A DNA stretch of 64,000 nt from Paraburkholderia sp. DHOC27 (GTDB taxonomy: Bacteria; Pseudomonadota; Gammaproteobacteria; Burkholderiales; Burkholderiaceae). Made by a program: the position numbers and the translations under genes. Location of the stretch: NCBI RefSeq assembly GCF_003429005.1, contig NZ_QVQV01000001.1, positions 248,001-312,000 on the forward strand. The letters run 5' to 3'. The notes under the pieces were generated by a model, which ran no database searches, was not told where the DNA came from, and saw only the letters and a program-made list of their open reading frames with translations. Of this stretch, positions 42,516-52,293 are shown in pieces (the stretch's first letter is position 1; every line of letters begins with the position of its first letter).

Positions 42516-42735
42516 TCTGAAATACTTTTCAGCATTGTCATGGCGTATTCATGTGCGCGATTTACGAGAGTGGTTTGCATCGACGATCTGCATGCGCGGC
42601 CGGGTGGATGACATGTATCCGCCAGACCGCGCTTTAGACTTTTCGTAACGACGAGGCATTCGTGTATACGGGCGGCGTTAAGCAAAACCGCGCGATCTCG
42701 CTTATGCTGTCACCCTCCGCGCACCCGCTATCACT

Positions 42736-43089
42736 ATGACCTACCTCGACGTATCGACCATCCATAACTGGCACGCCCACGTGTATTTCGATTCAGCAAG
42801 CCGCGATGCCGCGCGGGCGTTACGCGGCGAGATCGAGACGCGCTTCGCCGGCAAGCTGCAAATGGGCCGGTTCCACGAGCGTCCGGTTGGGCCGCACCCC
42901 ATGTGGTCGTATCAACTGGAATTCGCTGCGCCCCACTTCAACGAAATCGTAGCATGGCTCACGCTCAATCATGGCGCGCTGGACGTTTTCATGCACCCCA
43001 ATACGGGCGACGATCTGCGGGATCATCGTGATGCTGCTGTGTGGATAGGCCACTCGCACACACTCAAGCTCTCCATCTTCAGTGATTGA
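42736..43089 (+). CDS. DOPA 4,5-dioxygenase-family protein
   Basis: A 117-residue protein of the small DOPA 4,5-dioxygenase family. NWHAHVYFD near residues 12-20 supplies His13 and His15, the GRFHERPVGPHPMWSYQLEF segment contains further His, and VFMHPNTGDDLRDHRD follows. Such proteins bind iron and cleave catechols, although bacterial members are rarely characterised. Stands alone; no operon partners. Confidence 0.85.
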   Translation: MTYLDVSTIHNWHAHVYFDSASRDAARALRGEIETRFAGKLQMGRFHERPVGPHPMWSYQLEFAAPHFNEIVAWLTLNHGALDVFMHPNTGDDLRDHRDAAVWIGHSHTLKLSIFSD

Positions 43090-43248
43090 GCGGCAGCGTC
43101 GCTTACGCAGCCTTACCGATACTAAAGATCCTTCTTCCAGCAGACGACAAAGCAGGCAAGCGGCTATGTGCCGCGTCTTCGGATAGGGGATCGCCTGCAC
43201 GTCGGACACACTCGGGCAATCCTGACACTCGGATGAGGAAGGATTGCC

Positions 43249-43818
43249 ATGCAGATCAGCCCCGCAGCGTCGTCGCCCGCATCGACGCAACGCGCTTCGA
43301 CTATCAACGCGACGAAGACCGACGCGGCAACGACGCCGTCTGACGGCAATACGGCGAACGAAAGCACGACACGCAATGGAACGAGCCAGGATGCGGCGGT
43401 CAGCATTTCGTCTGACGGCGCTGCCACCTTGGCGAAAGAACGGAGCGGTGAATCAACGGCTTCGTCGCAAGCTCAGCACGCTGGCCATTCCGACGAGACC
43501 GAAGCTGCAGAGTCAGCCGACGCAACCGACACGACTGAGCAAGCAAACGAAGCAGACGAAGCCACGGACTCCACAGCATCCACCGGCGCCGACGAAACCA
43601 GCAGCGCGCCGCAATCCGATAGCACCAGCGATGACAACAGCGACGGCGACGATGCCAGCGCCGCCGCCGACGTGTCCCCGCTCAAATCATTTGCCTACGG
43701 CTCGCTAGGGCTCGAGCGACCCGACCAGACGCAACAGGAAACCAACGCGTTCTACACGGCGGGCCGCTGGCTTGCGGCCGGTATCACCGTAGGCGGTCTG
43801 ATCTCCCTGTTCGTGTAA
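43249..43818 (+). CDS. Low-complexity Ser/Thr/Asp-rich hypothetical protein
   Basis: A 189-residue protein. Residues 1-145 are dominated by Ser, Thr, Ala, Asp and Glu with no hydrophobic core, likely disordered. Residues 146-189 are structured: LKSFAYGSLGLERPDQ, then NAFYTAGRWLAAGITVGGLISLFV, one C-terminal membrane segment. GAGGAAGGATT precedes the ATG. Tail-anchored topology is inferred. The last 45 residues look conserved (I believe similar tails occur in Burkholderiaceae), but I know no function. Confidence 0.7.
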   Translation: MQISPAASSPASTQRASTINATKTDAATTPSDGNTANESTTRNGTSQDAAVSISSDGAATLAKERSGESTASSQAQHAGHSDETEAAESADATDTTEQANEADEATDSTASTGADETSSAPQSDSTSDDNSDGDDASAAADVSPLKSFAYGSLGLERPDQTQQETNAFYTAGRWLAAGITVGGLISLFV

Positions 43819-43988
43819 GCCACCTGTAACGGCGCGACGTTCGGGCCTCGCGCATCGCTGCGTCACGTTACCGGGCACGGCGCGTGCTATTTGCAGACCA
43901 ATACAAGCCGCGCCACGCGCTTGCCATAACCCGCGGGTGACACCGTCACCCACGCTATGGCGCCGCTGGCCTCATACAAGGAAAAGCC

Positions 43989-45398
43989 ATGTCCGCCACA
44001 CCTCATGGGCTGGCAGCAAACCACGCTGCACACCCTCACACACGTTTTCATGTGGTCCTCACCAGCGTCATTGCGGCGCTCGCGGGGCTGCTATTCGGCC
44101 TCGACATCGGCGTAATCTCCGGTGCCTTGCCGTTCATCGCAAAACAGTTTCACGTCGGCGATCAGATGCAGGAGTGGATCGTCAGTTCGATGATGGTTGG
44201 CGCGGCATTCGGCGCGCTCGGCTCGGGCTGGATGGCCAAGGCAATCGGCCGCAAACCGTCGTTGATGATCGGCGCCGCGCTGTTCGCGGGTGCGTCAGCG
44301 TTGTGCTCGTTCGCGTGGAGCCCCGAGGTGTTGATCGGCGGCCGCGTGTTGCTTGGTATCGCCGTGGGTATCGCGTCGTTTACTGCGCCGCTCTATCTGT
44401 CGGAAATCGCACCGCGCACCATGCGTGGCGCGCTGATCTCGCTCCATCAACTGATGGTGACGGTTGGTATTCTCGCTGCGTTTCTGTCCAACACGGCCTT
44501 CAGCGGTTCGGGTGACTGGCGCTGGATGCTCGGCGTGATTGCTTTCCCGGCGGTTGCTCTGCTGATCGGTTTGCTGTTTCTGCCGCGCAGCCCCCGCTGG
44601 TTGATGAGCAAAGGCCGCAACGAAGAAGCCGAGAAAGTGCTGGACCGTCTGCGCGGCGATCGCAAGAGCGTCGAAACCGAAATGCGCGAAATCGCCGATC
44701 AACTGAAGGTGGAATTTCAGGGCTGGGGCCTGTTCCGCAGCAACTCGAACTTCCGCCGCTCGGTATGGCTCGGCGTCATGCTGCAGGTCATGCAGCAACT
44801 CACCGGTATCAACGTGGTGATGTACTACGCCCCGCGCATTTTTGGACTCGCGGGTTATGGCAGCGCGCACGACCAGTTGTGGGGAACGGTGATCGTCGGC
44901 GTGGTGAACGTGGCGTCCACCTTCATTGCGATTGGTCTCGTGGACCGCTGGGGCCGCAAGCCCATCCTCTACACCGGTTTCTCGGTGATGGCGCTCGCGC
45001 TCGCCACGCTCGGCGCCATGCTGCACGTGGGCATCACTGGCGGCACGAGTCAGATCATCGCCGTCGCGATGCTGCTGATTTTCATCGCGGGTTTTGCAAT
45101 GTCCGCCGGCCCGATGATCTGGATTCTGTGCGCGGAAATCCAGCCTATCAAGGGACGTGACTTCGGCATTGCCGCCTCGACCTTCGTCAACTGGGTGGCC
45201 AATACGATTGCGGGCGCAACCTTCCTGACCTTGCTCAACACGCTGGGCCACGCACAGACCTTCTGGCTTTATGCCGTCATGAATGCAGCCTTCATCTTGC
45301 TGACGATTTGGCTCGTGCCGGAAACCAAGGGGGTTTCGCTCGAACAGATCGAACGTAAGCTGATGGCAGGTGAACCGCTGCGTCGCATCGGGCAGTAA
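43989..45398 (+). CDS. MFS sugar porter (galactose/arabinose:proton symporter type)
   Basis: A 469-residue, 12-helix transporter of the sugar porter family. Signatures: GLLFGLDIGVISGALPFI in helix 1, GRKPSLMIGAALF, YLSEIAPRTMRGALISL, PRSPRWLMSKGR between helices 6 and 7, QQLTGINVVMYYAPRIFG and LVPETKGVSLEQIE at the end. Closest in pattern to GalP/AraE. GGAAAAGCC lies in front of the ATG. It ends with a strong terminator. No sugar-catabolic gene is adjacent. Confidence 0.92.
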   Translation: MSATPHGLAANHAAHPHTRFHVVLTSVIAALAGLLFGLDIGVISGALPFIAKQFHVGDQMQEWIVSSMMVGAAFGALGSGWMAKAIGRKPSLMIGAALFAGASALCSFAWSPEVLIGGRVLLGIAVGIASFTAPLYLSEIAPRTMRGALISLHQLMVTVGILAAFLSNTAFSGSGDWRWMLGVIAFPAVALLIGLLFLPRSPRWLMSKGRNEEAEKVLDRLRGDRKSVETEMREIADQLKVEFQGWGLFRSNSNFRRSVWLGVMLQVMQQLTGINVVMYYAPRIFGLAGYGSAHDQLWGTVIVGVVNVASTFIAIGLVDRWGRKPILYTGFSVMALALATLGAMLHVGITGGTSQIIAVAMLLIFIAGFAMSAGPMIWILCAEIQPIKGRDFGIAASTFVNWVANTIAGATFLTLLNTLGHAQTFWLYAVMNAAFILLTIWLVPETKGVSLEQIERKLMAGEPLRRIGQ

Positions 45399-45434
45399 CG
45401 CGCGTTAGCTGTTTGAGTTCGCCTCTCTGATACG

Positions 45435-45464
45435 GGGACGCTGTCACGGCGTCCCCTTTTTTTT
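45435..45464 (+). terminator. Intrinsic terminator
   Basis: GGGGACGC (45435-45442) and GCGTCCCC (45450-45457), a perfect 8-bp GC-rich stem with a 7-base loop, followed by seven T (45458-45464). It ends the sugar porter transcript; the minus-strand HAD gene stop codon lies in the T-tract. Confidence 0.92.
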
Positions 45465-46092
45465 ATCTGCCCGCGAGCGCGGTCAAATCCGCGGGTACGG
45501 CAAACGACGCTTCCGGCCGCAGGCGCAGCAGCGCCTCGAACTCCGTGTAACCCCACGCCACCGCACCAAAACCGATGCCGATCTTGCGCGCAGCATGCGC
45601 GTCGCGAATCTCGTCGCCAATGTAGATTGCCGCCGTTCTCTCGACCCGCGTTGCCTGCAGGATCTTGCGCAGACGATGCGCCTTGCCGAATAGCGCGGTG
45701 CCGCATTCGATCGCCGAAAATTGCGTCAGCAGTTCGTGACCGAGCACCGCCTCCACGTTCGCGCGCGAGTTGGAAGTGACGAGGGCAAGCATGATGCCTA
45801 GCTCCGCGAGACCTCTGAGACCTGCTTCGATACCAACGAACGGCCTGATTTCGTTCAAACGCCGCTGCATGATGGACCTGAAATCGAGAACCACTTTCGG
45901 CACGCGATGCATCGGCAATTGCAGATCACGCAGAATGTCGCGCGCGCCCATTGCCCGTAACCGGTCCACCTCATGCGGCGCCACTTGCCTGAAGTCGTGG
46001 TGCAAGGCCAGGTCGTTGATCGACTCGATAAACAACGGATAGGTGTCGGCCAGGGTGCCGTCGAAATCGAAGATCGCGAGTTTTATCGACAT
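45463..46092 (-). CDS. HAD-superfamily phosphatase (phosphoglycolate phosphatase-like)
   Basis: A 209-residue HAD hydrolase. LAIFDFDGTLADTYPLF carries the nucleophile and acid/base Asp, LALVTSNSR the Thr/Ser motif, AHRLRKIL the Lys region and IYIGDEIRDAHAARKIG the metal Asp motif. ATG 46092 is chosen; the longer frame to 46266 lacks family residues. Substrate unknown. Upstream (46154-46187) are TTGACA and the repeated CGTACG-AAA-CGTACG, a possible divergent promoter/operator with the CPBP gene. Confidence 0.9.
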   Translation of the reverse strand: MSIKLAIFDFDGTLADTYPLFIESINDLALHHDFRQVAPHEVDRLRAMGARDILRDLQLPMHRVPKVVLDFRSIMQRRLNEIRPFVGIEAGLRGLAELGIMLALVTSNSRANVEAVLGHELLTQFSAIECGTALFGKAHRLRKILQATRVERTAAIYIGDEIRDAHAARKIGIGFGAVAWGYTEFEALLRLRPEASFAVPADLTALAGR

Positions 46093-46331
46093 GAAGTGCC
46101 TGAACGAGGCCGCGTTTTTGCAGCGCGGCCTTTCGCATGGGGAATGCCTTATATTGACAGACGTTGGCATACCGTACGAAACGTACGCTAAAGTAACGCG
46201 CCGAATCGAGGCATGCAGGCGCACGCAATCTCTGCGGCAAGGCGTGGGCCGCGCAGTCCGCCTCACATCCCGCCGAGCCTCCGAATACCACGGCTCAGAT
46301 CACCTGTCGTCGACTTTGTACGGAGGCAGTC

Positions 46332-47306
46332 TTGGACGATTCAGTTACGCGCTCAACACAGCAGAACAACCATCAGCCGCCCAGGGCGCGGCCTAAACGG
46401 GGCTTTCGTTGGGTTTTCATTGGCGCGGACGGCATTCGCGCCGGCTGGAGCATCGCGATTTTTATCGCGACGTTCGGCGTAGTCGCGTTTGGTATCGGCA
46501 GAGTGTTGCATTATTTGCTCGGACCGGCGCCGCAGCATACGACCTCGCTAGGTTTGAAGTTCATCGCCGCCTTTGAGGGCGCGCAATTGCTCGGTGTACT
46601 GGCAGCGGTCGCCGTGATGGCGAGGATCGAGCGACGCTCGCTGCTTTCTTTTGGCTTGCAAGGCTCCGCGCGGCTCGCGCGCTTCGTGGCAGGTCTCGTG
46701 AGTGGCTTCGCCGCAGTCAGCGTCGTGGTGTTCGCACTGGTGAGCCTGCATGTGCTGACGCTCGACACGTCACCCGCAGCCGATCCTCAAGCGTGGCTTC
46801 ACGCGATCGCGTGGGGTGGCGTCTTTCTGCTGGTGGGGCTGTGCGAGGAGTTATTGCTGCGCGGATACCTGCAATACACGCTGAGCCGGGGTATCGGCTT
46901 CTGGTGGGGAGCGCTCCTGCTGTCCGCGCTGTTCAGCGGCTTTCACGGCGCCAATCCGGGAGAGACGCCGGTCGGCCTGTTTTCCGCAGCGGCGATTGGC
47001 CTCGTGTTCTGCCTGAGCCTCTGGTACACCGGCTCGTTGTTCTGGGCGATCGGCTTTCACGCTGCGTGGGACTGGGGCGAATCGTACTTTTACGGCACCT
47101 TCGATAGCGGCACGCTGGTCAACGAGCGCTTCATGACGGCGCATCCGCTGGGCAACGCGCTGATTAGCGGCGGCAGTACCGGACCGGAAGGCAGCCTGTT
47201 GATCTTCCCGATGCTGGCCGTGATGGTTCTGGTGATGTGGCTGTGGTGGGGGCGTCGCGTTCAGCCGGCCTTCAGCGGCGGTGCGTGGAGGCCGATACGG
47301 CGCTGA
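46332..47306 (+). CDS. CPBP-family intramembrane metalloprotease
   Basis: A 324-residue membrane protease of the CAAX/bacteriocin-processing (ABI) group. Motif 1 CEELLLRGYLQ (Glu-Glu, Arg), motif 2 FSGFHGANPGE (His) and motif 3 GFHAAWDWGE (His, Asp) are all present between hydrophobic helices. The start is TTG 46332, with GGAGG six bases upstream, an unusual but well-placed initiator. Substrate unknown; no bacteriocin genes are adjacent. Confidence 0.85.
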   Translation: MDDSVTRSTQQNNHQPPRARPKRGFRWVFIGADGIRAGWSIAIFIATFGVVAFGIGRVLHYLLGPAPQHTTSLGLKFIAAFEGAQLLGVLAAVAVMARIERRSLLSFGLQGSARLARFVAGLVSGFAAVSVVVFALVSLHVLTLDTSPAADPQAWLHAIAWGGVFLLVGLCEELLLRGYLQYTLSRGIGFWWGALLLSALFSGFHGANPGETPVGLFSAAAIGLVFCLSLWYTGSLFWAIGFHAAWDWGESYFYGTFDSGTLVNERFMTAHPLGNALISGGSTGPEGSLLIFPMLAVMVLVMWLWWGRRVQPAFSGGAWRPIRR

Positions 47307-47499
47307 TGAGCGCATACCGCTATGGCCCGATTGGGCGGGGCCTTACGCGGTGATAGCGGCGGAGAGGGAAGCGGAGAAGGTCGGGCGGAATGCCGGTTTG
47401 TCAGATGCCGCCGAGGGGATGAGAGGCCGCCGTGATGCACGGCGGCGCTCGCTACACCGTGCTCGCTGCACAGTGTTCAATGCTGCGGGCTTACTGTGC

Positions 47500-48483
47500 T
47501 CAGTTGCCCTGTTCGGCGTTGCTGTCGTGCGTGGTGGCATTGTGTTGCTGCGCGCCGTCCACCTCCGCTCCGCTGTGCTGTGACGCAGCGGTTTCACCGG
47601 CTGGCTGCGAAGCTGCGCTGCCGCTTTCGCTGCTGTGCTCGCTGCTGACAGTCGAGGCTGCGCTGTTCGCCTCGCTACCTTGCTCAGCGTTGCTGCCTTG
47701 CGCGATGGCGTTTGGCTGTTGCGCCGAGTCCGCTTCGCTCCCCGCAAGCGCGGCCGTGGCCGTGCCCGTAGCCGTAGCGCCATTCTCATGCCCCTCTTGC
47801 CCCGCCGCTGCACCCTGCTGAGCCGCATTGCCGTCCTGCTGCGCCGCATTCGCTTGCGCGGCATTCTTCGACTTTTGCCGTTTCGCCTGCAAGCCACGCG
47901 CGCGCGCCGCTTCCGCCGGCAGCACCTCGCCCGCTGGCTCGCCATTCAGATCGACGCGCATCGCGTTATCCGTCACGCACGCCCAGTAGCGGCTGCCCCA
48001 GCACCATACCTTGATCGCATCGCGCAGGGCTGCTTCGTTCAGGCCGAGTTCCTCGGCGTGCACCAACAGGTCTTTGAAAATGCCCACCTTGAGCGGCACT
48101 TTCGGCGCGGGATTTTTGGGGAACGCTTTCGGGAATCGCTTTTGCAGCTTGCCGATAGACAGCACCACCGGATCCACCGGCTTCGACTTTTGCGCGGGTG
48201 CATGGCGAGCCGCGCCGGGCGCGGGCCGACCAGGCCGCGCGGACCTTGCAGGCTTCGCGTCGGCCGTTTGGGCGGACTGCTTCGCAGCCGGCGCCTGAGT
48301 CGATGCTTTAGCATTTGACTGAGCGCTGGACTGGCCAGACGCGTGAGCGGAAGCATGCGCCGATGCCGTGCCTTGCTTCGCCGGCCTGGCGTGCTTCGCC
48401 TGCTTTGCCTGTTTGGCTGCGCGTTTCTCTGCCGCCTGTTTCGCCAGTTGCTCTTTCAGTGCAGCGAGTTGTTCAAAGCCCAT
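47500..48483 (-). CDS. proQ: ProQ/FinO-domain RNA chaperone with long low-complexity tails
   Basis: A 327-residue protein. Residues 1-100 are Lys/Ala/Gln-rich, the ProQ/FinO fold spans about 101-205 (VVLSIGKLQKRFPKAFPKN, VPLKVGIFKDLL, LRDAIKVWCWGSRYWACVTDN, RVDLNGEPAGEV), and residues 210-327 are an Ala/Gln/Ser/Gly-rich disordered tail. ATG 48483 is used. ProQ binds structured sRNAs and 3' UTRs. The short E. coli linker is replaced here by about 120 residues of tail. Confidence 0.88.
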   Translation of the reverse strand: MGFEQLAALKEQLAKQAAEKRAAKQAKQAKHARPAKQGTASAHASAHASGQSSAQSNAKASTQAPAAKQSAQTADAKPARSARPGRPAPGAARHAPAQKSKPVDPVVLSIGKLQKRFPKAFPKNPAPKVPLKVGIFKDLLVHAEELGLNEAALRDAIKVWCWGSRYWACVTDNAMRVDLNGEPAGEVLPAEAARARGLQAKRQKSKNAAQANAAQQDGNAAQQGAAAGQEGHENGATATGTATAALAGSEADSAQQPNAIAQGSNAEQGSEANSAASTVSSEHSSESGSAASQPAGETAASQHSGAEVDGAQQHNATTHDSNAEQGN

Positions 48484-48651
48484 GATGCAGTCTACGACGA
48501 GGAAAATGCGTGGATTGTAGCAGTTCGACCAGGAACCGCCGGACGCGGACCCGCGGAGCCCTTGCGCGGCGGGCGCAAGAGCGTGCCGCTCAGCTCCCTC
48601 GCGCAAACCACGCGCCACGAATTCGGCCCGGTCGCGCGTGCCTCGCTCCGG

Positions 48652-49116
48652 TCAACTTCCCGGCGGTCCGTCCATTTTCGGATTCTTGTGTGACACTTCA
48701 GGACGCGACTGTTCAGACTGATCCGCCGACGGGTTCGATGCCGCGTTTGATCCCGGCGCGGACGCACCCACGGCCTGCCCCATCGCGACGATTTCGCTGC
48801 GTTGCTGGCTGATGATCTGGGTGGCGATCTGACGCAGTTGCTCGTTGTGTCCATAGCGCAGTTCAGCCTCGGCCATTTCGATGGCCGCCTGATGATGCGG
48901 CTGCATCATCGCAACGAAATCCCTGTCGACGTTGCCGGTGGGCTTGATGTCCATGTCGCTCATCATCTTCGTCATGGCAGCGTCGTTCTCCTTCATAAAA
49001 GCTGCGTCATCCGACGTTGAACCCGCGGCGTTGGCCGATGCCATCGCGCACAGACTCAGCGTCACGATCGCCGCGCTTCGCATGGCACCAGATACGCGCA
49101 TTTTTCTACTCGTCAT
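48652..49116 (-). CDS. DUF305 periplasmic protein
   Basis: A 154-residue protein with a signal peptide (RSAAIVTLSLCAMASANA) and a DUF305 core: FMKENDAAMTKMMSDMDIK, DRDFVAMMQPHHQAAIEMAEAEL, IISQQRSEIVAM. The Met/His-rich helices suggest copper binding, as known for some DUF305 members. GAGGAG precedes ATG 49116. No copper-resistance genes are adjacent. Confidence 0.85.
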   Translation of the reverse strand: MTSRKMRVSGAMRSAAIVTLSLCAMASANAAGSTSDDAAFMKENDAAMTKMMSDMDIKPTGNVDRDFVAMMQPHHQAAIEMAEAELRYGHNEQLRQIATQIISQQRSEIVAMGQAVGASAPGSNAASNPSADQSEQSRPEVSHKNPKMDGPPGS

Positions 49117-49198
49117 GGAGATCCTCCTCAAATTCACAGGACGCTTGAGCGTGATGCAAGCGACGTACCACACCCCGCTTCACAAAACAGTGACTCGT

Positions 49199-49585
49199 TC
49201 ATGCCTTCGGTAGCACGGATTTCGCACTCCGTCGCTTGCGAGGTTTCGGCTCGACGCCAATCCGCGGATCACGCGCCATCACGAGTGCCGTGAGTTGCTC
49301 GGCCGTTTCTTCGAACGCGGGGTCTGCTTGTGGAACATACAACCATTTTCCCAATACCGGATGCTGCCGCAATGCGGGCAGCGTCTCGACGAGCGCCGCG
49401 TGACGATCCTGCGAAGTGCAGACCAGCAGGCCATTCCACGGCTTGTCGCGATCTGCGGCGACGAGGCAAAGCAGGCCATCCACATACGCGGCGTCGCAGC
49501 CAAACATCCGTTTGCAGAGATAGGTCGGCTCACGCTCGAAGACGTCGAAGATCCAGAGCAGTGAATTGCGGACGGTGGATGGCAT
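49199..49585 (-). CDS. Conserved hypothetical (TfoX/YjbR-like fold possible)
   Basis: A 128-residue protein: RMFGCDAAYVDGLLCLVAADRDKPWNGLLVCTSQDRH near residues 28-64, then LGKWLYVPQADPAFEETAEQL and a basic C-terminus (PKPRKRRSAKSVLPKA). The MFGC..AYV.GLLCLV pattern resembles TfoX-N/YjbR-like domains, but I would not name a function. ATG 49585 preferred to a TTG two codons earlier. Confidence 0.6.
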   Translation of the reverse strand: MPSTVRNSLLWIFDVFEREPTYLCKRMFGCDAAYVDGLLCLVAADRDKPWNGLLVCTSQDRHAALVETLPALRQHPVLGKWLYVPQADPAFEETAEQLTALVMARDPRIGVEPKPRKRRSAKSVLPKA

Positions 49586-49910
49586 GGGCAAAAGTTAGAC
49601 GACGGATGCGAAAACGAGCTTACACAAGTTGATCGAGCTTCGCTGGCCGGATATCCGGCGTGCCGTGAGAGGCTGACAAACGCGAGTATCCGGGTGCACC
49701 ATCGTAGCTCCTGCTCGCGCAATCGCCCGCCAGCGCTGGGCGCAACGCAATCGCAACGCAGGCGACCGGACGCGAGTTTCGGCATCGAGCAAATACTCGC
49801 AAAATTGACGGCGTGGAAAGTGACTCGCCCAGCCTCAACGCACAAGGTGCACGGAGGCCGAACGGTGCATACGCTCCACAGCCATCAACACGTTTTCCGC
49901 GAGATCGATC
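49586..49910. other. Intergenic region with a palindrome
   Basis: 325 bp without a convincing gene. GCCGGATATCCGGC (49646-49659) is a perfect 14-bp palindrome about 60 bp upstream of the hypothetical gene's start, a possible operator. Otherwise nothing stands out. Confidence 0.35.
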
Positions 49911-50312
49911 ATGAACCTCCATAAAGAAGCCACGCTCAACCATCTGAGTTTTCCCACCCGTAACGTCGCCGAGACGGCCGCGTTTTTCGAAAAGTACCTC
50001 GGCTGCGAAATCGTCGCCGTTGGCGAAAGCTGTCTGCTTAAACGCAACGGCTTCGACATCGTGCTGGACCATGTCACGGGCGACGTACCGGCGTGGCCGC
50101 AGAACTTTCACTTCGGGCTCGAACTGGACAGTCTCGACGACGTCAACACGCTCTACCAGGAATTCCTTGAAGGCGGCGTGCAGATGGAAACGAAGGTGTT
50201 CAACAACACGCGCGGTTCACGCTTCTTTTGCCGCGCGCCCAATGGCGTGCTCATTGAAGTCAACACCCGTGAGGATATGCAGAAGCAGGAACAGTGGCAG
50301 AAACTGTTTTGA
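49911..50312 (+). CDS. VOC-superfamily (glyoxalase-like) protein
   Basis: A 133-residue VOC protein. ATLNHLSFPTRNVAETAAFFEKYLG starts the first beta-alpha-beta-beta-beta unit (His11), FHFGLELDSLDDVNTLYQEF the second (His67), and RSFFC-like GSRFFCRAPNGVLIEVNT carries the metal Glu. Substrate unknown; this family includes glyoxalase, dioxygenase and antibiotic-resistance members. Confidence 0.85.
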   Translation: MNLHKEATLNHLSFPTRNVAETAAFFEKYLGCEIVAVGESCLLKRNGFDIVLDHVTGDVPAWPQNFHFGLELDSLDDVNTLYQEFLEGGVQMETKVFNNTRGSRFFCRAPNGVLIEVNTREDMQKQEQWQKLF

Positions 50313-50343
50313 TATGGACTACTGTCTTTTATTTTGCAATGCA

Positions 50344-50374
50344 AAACGGTCAGTTCACGATGAACTGACCGTTT
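50344..50374. terminator. Bidirectional terminator
   Basis: AAACGGTCAGTTCA (50344-50357) and TGAACTGACCGTTT (50361-50374): a perfect 14-bp stem with a 3-base loop between the convergent VOC and ilvD genes. A/T ends on both sides serve both directions. Confidence 0.8.
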
Positions 50375-50430
50375 CGTTGGGCAGATGTTGGGGGTGAGAA
50401 TGAACGCTCGGCCGCCCCAACCTGGCCGTC

Positions 50431-52293
50431 TTACTTGCGCTTCAATTGCGACAGATCGCGCACAGCGCCACGATCAGCCGAAGTGGCAAGCGCCGCATAC
50501 GCCTGCAACGCCTGCGACACCACACGTTCGCGGGCCTTGGGTTGCCATGCCTTGTCGCCAAGCGCTTCCATGACTTCGCGACGGCGCGCCAGTTCCGCGT
50601 CCGACACCACCAGATGCATCTTGCGATTCGGGATGTCGATCTCGATCACGTCGCCCTCTTCCACCAGGCCGATCGTGCCGCCTTCGGCCGCTTCCGGCGA
50701 GGCGTGTCCGATCACGAGGCCCGACGAGCCGCCCGAGAAACGGCCATCGGTGAAGAGTGCGCAAGACTTGCCGAGGCCTTTCGACTTCAGATACGAGGTC
50801 GGGTACAGCATCTCTTGCATGCCAGGGCCGCCCTTCGGGCCTTCGTAGCGAATCACCACTACATCGCCTGCCACCACCTGGTCACCCAGAATCGCCTCGA
50901 CGGCATCGTCCTGGCTCTCGAACACGCGTGCGCGTCCGGAGAAGATCCACTGCGATTCATCCACCCCCGCGGTCTTGACGATGCAGCCCTTTTCCGCGAG
51001 GTTGCCGTACAGCACGGCGAGGCCGCCGTCCTTCGAATACGCGCTTTGCTTGCTGCGGATACAGCCGCCCTTGCGATCGGTATCCAGCGAAGCAAACGTC
51101 GCCTCCTGGCTGAACGCGACCTGAGTCGGCACGCCGCCCGGCGCTGCGCGGAAAAACTTCTGCGCGTCTTCACCGGCGCCGCCGGCGATGTCCCACCTGG
51201 CGATCGCCTCGCCGAGCGTGCCGCTATGCACGTTGCCGCACGAGAGGTCGAGCAGTTCGGCACGGGCCAGTTCGCCGAGAATGCCGGGGATGCCACCGGC
51301 GCGATGCACGTCTTCGATATGGAATTTGTCGGTTGCGGGTGCCACCTTGCACAGGCACGGCACTTTGCGCGAGATGCGGTCGATGTCGGACATCGTGAAG
51401 TCGACGCCGCCTTCCTGCGCGGCCGCCAGCAGGTGCAGCACGGTGTTGGTGGAGCCGCCCATCGCGACGTCGAGCGCCATTGCGTTCTCGAAGGCCCGCT
51501 TGCTGGCGATATTGCGCGGCAGGACCGACGCGTCGTCTTCCTGATAGTAGCGACGGCACAGGTCCACCACGAGGCGCCCGGCCTGCTCGAACAGACCCTT
51601 GCGCCATGCGTGCGTGGCGACGATCGTGCCGTTGCCCGGCAACGCGAGGCCGATGGCCTCGGTCAGGCAGTTCATCGAGTTCGCCGTGAACATGCCCGAG
51701 CAGGAGCCGCACGTCGGGCAGGCGTTGCGTTCGATTTCCGCCACTTCCGCGTCGCTCACGCGCGAGTCGCCGGCCTTGATCATCGCGTCGATCAGGTCGA
51801 TCTTGGCGATCACCTGGCCGTCTGTGGGCGACTTGACCTTGCCCGCTTCCATCGGACCGCCCGACACGAACACGACCGGAATGTTCAGGCGCATGGCGGC
51901 CATCAACATGCCCGGGGTGATCTTGTCGCAATTGGAGATGCAGACCATCGCGTCGGCGCAGTGCGCGTTGACCATGTACTCCACCGAGTCAGCGATCAGT
52001 TCGCGCGAGGGCAGCGAATACAGCATGCCGCCATGGCCCATCGCGATACCGTCGTCCACGGCGATGGTGTTGAATTCCTTCGCCACGCCGCCTGCCGCCT
52101 CGATTTCCTTCGCCACCAGTGCGCCCAGATCGCGCAGATGCACGTGGCCCGGCACGAACTGCGTGAACGAGTTCACCACCGCAATGATGGGCTTGCCGAA
52201 GTCGCCGTCCTTCATGCCGGTGGCGCGCCACAGGGCGCGGGCGCCGGCCATGTTGCGGCCGTGCGTCGAGGTGCGTGAGCGGTATTCAGGCAT
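50431..52293 (-). CDS. ilvD: Dihydroxy-acid dehydratase
   Basis: A 620-residue IlvD/Edd-family dehydratase of branched-chain amino acid synthesis, converting dihydroxy-isovalerate and -methylvalerate to the keto acids. [10 protein letters not shown] (Cys122) and [13 protein letters not shown] (Cys192, Cys195, Cys198) contribute to the iron-sulfur cluster, and [22 protein letters not shown] is the conserved C-terminal site. Length matches the long (E. coli-type) enzyme. ATG 52293 has AGAGGA upstream. Confidence 0.95.
   Translation of the reverse strand: MPEYRSRTSTHGRNMAGARALWRATGMKDGDFGKPIIAVVNSFTQFVPGHVHLRDLGALVAKEIEAAGGVAKEFNTIAVDDGIAMGHGGMLYSLPSRELIADSVEYMVNAHCADAMVCISNCDKITPGMLMAAMRLNIPVVFVSGGPMEAGKVKSPTDGQVIAKIDLIDAMIKAGDSRVSDAEVAEIERNACPTCGSCSGMFTANSMNCLTEAIGLALPGNGTIVATHAWRKGLFEQAGRLVVDLCRRYYQEDDASVLPRNIASKRAFENAMALDVAMGGSTNTVLHLLAAAQEGGVDFTMSDIDRISRKVPCLCKVAPATDKFHIEDVHRAGGIPGILGELARAELLDLSCGNVHSGTLGEAIARWDIAGGAGEDAQKFFRAAPGGVPTQVAFSQEATFASLDTDRKGGCIRSKQSAYSKDGGLAVLYGNLAEKGCIVKTAGVDESQWIFSGRARVFESQDDAVEAILGDQVVAGDVVVIRYEGPKGGPGMQEMLYPTSYLKSKGLGKSCALFTDGRFSGGSSGLVIGHASPEAAEGGTIGLVEEGDVIEIDIPNRKMHLVVSDAELARRREVMEALGDKAWQPKARERVVSQALQAYAALATSADRGAVRDLSQLKRK

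Noticed and set aside
43249-43818. Ser/Thr-rich region taken as a repeat or CRISPR-like element
   Set aside because: No regular repeat unit at DNA level; it is ordinary low-complexity coding sequence.
45463-46266. N-terminal extension of the HAD phosphatase to 46266
   Set aside because: The added residues are Arg/Cys-rich and the HAD nucleophile motif begins right after ATG 46092.
50446-52278. 610-codon open frame on the plus strand
   Set aside because: It is antisense to the strongly supported ilvD and encodes His/Arg-rich sequence without domain character, a typical GC-rich shadow frame.
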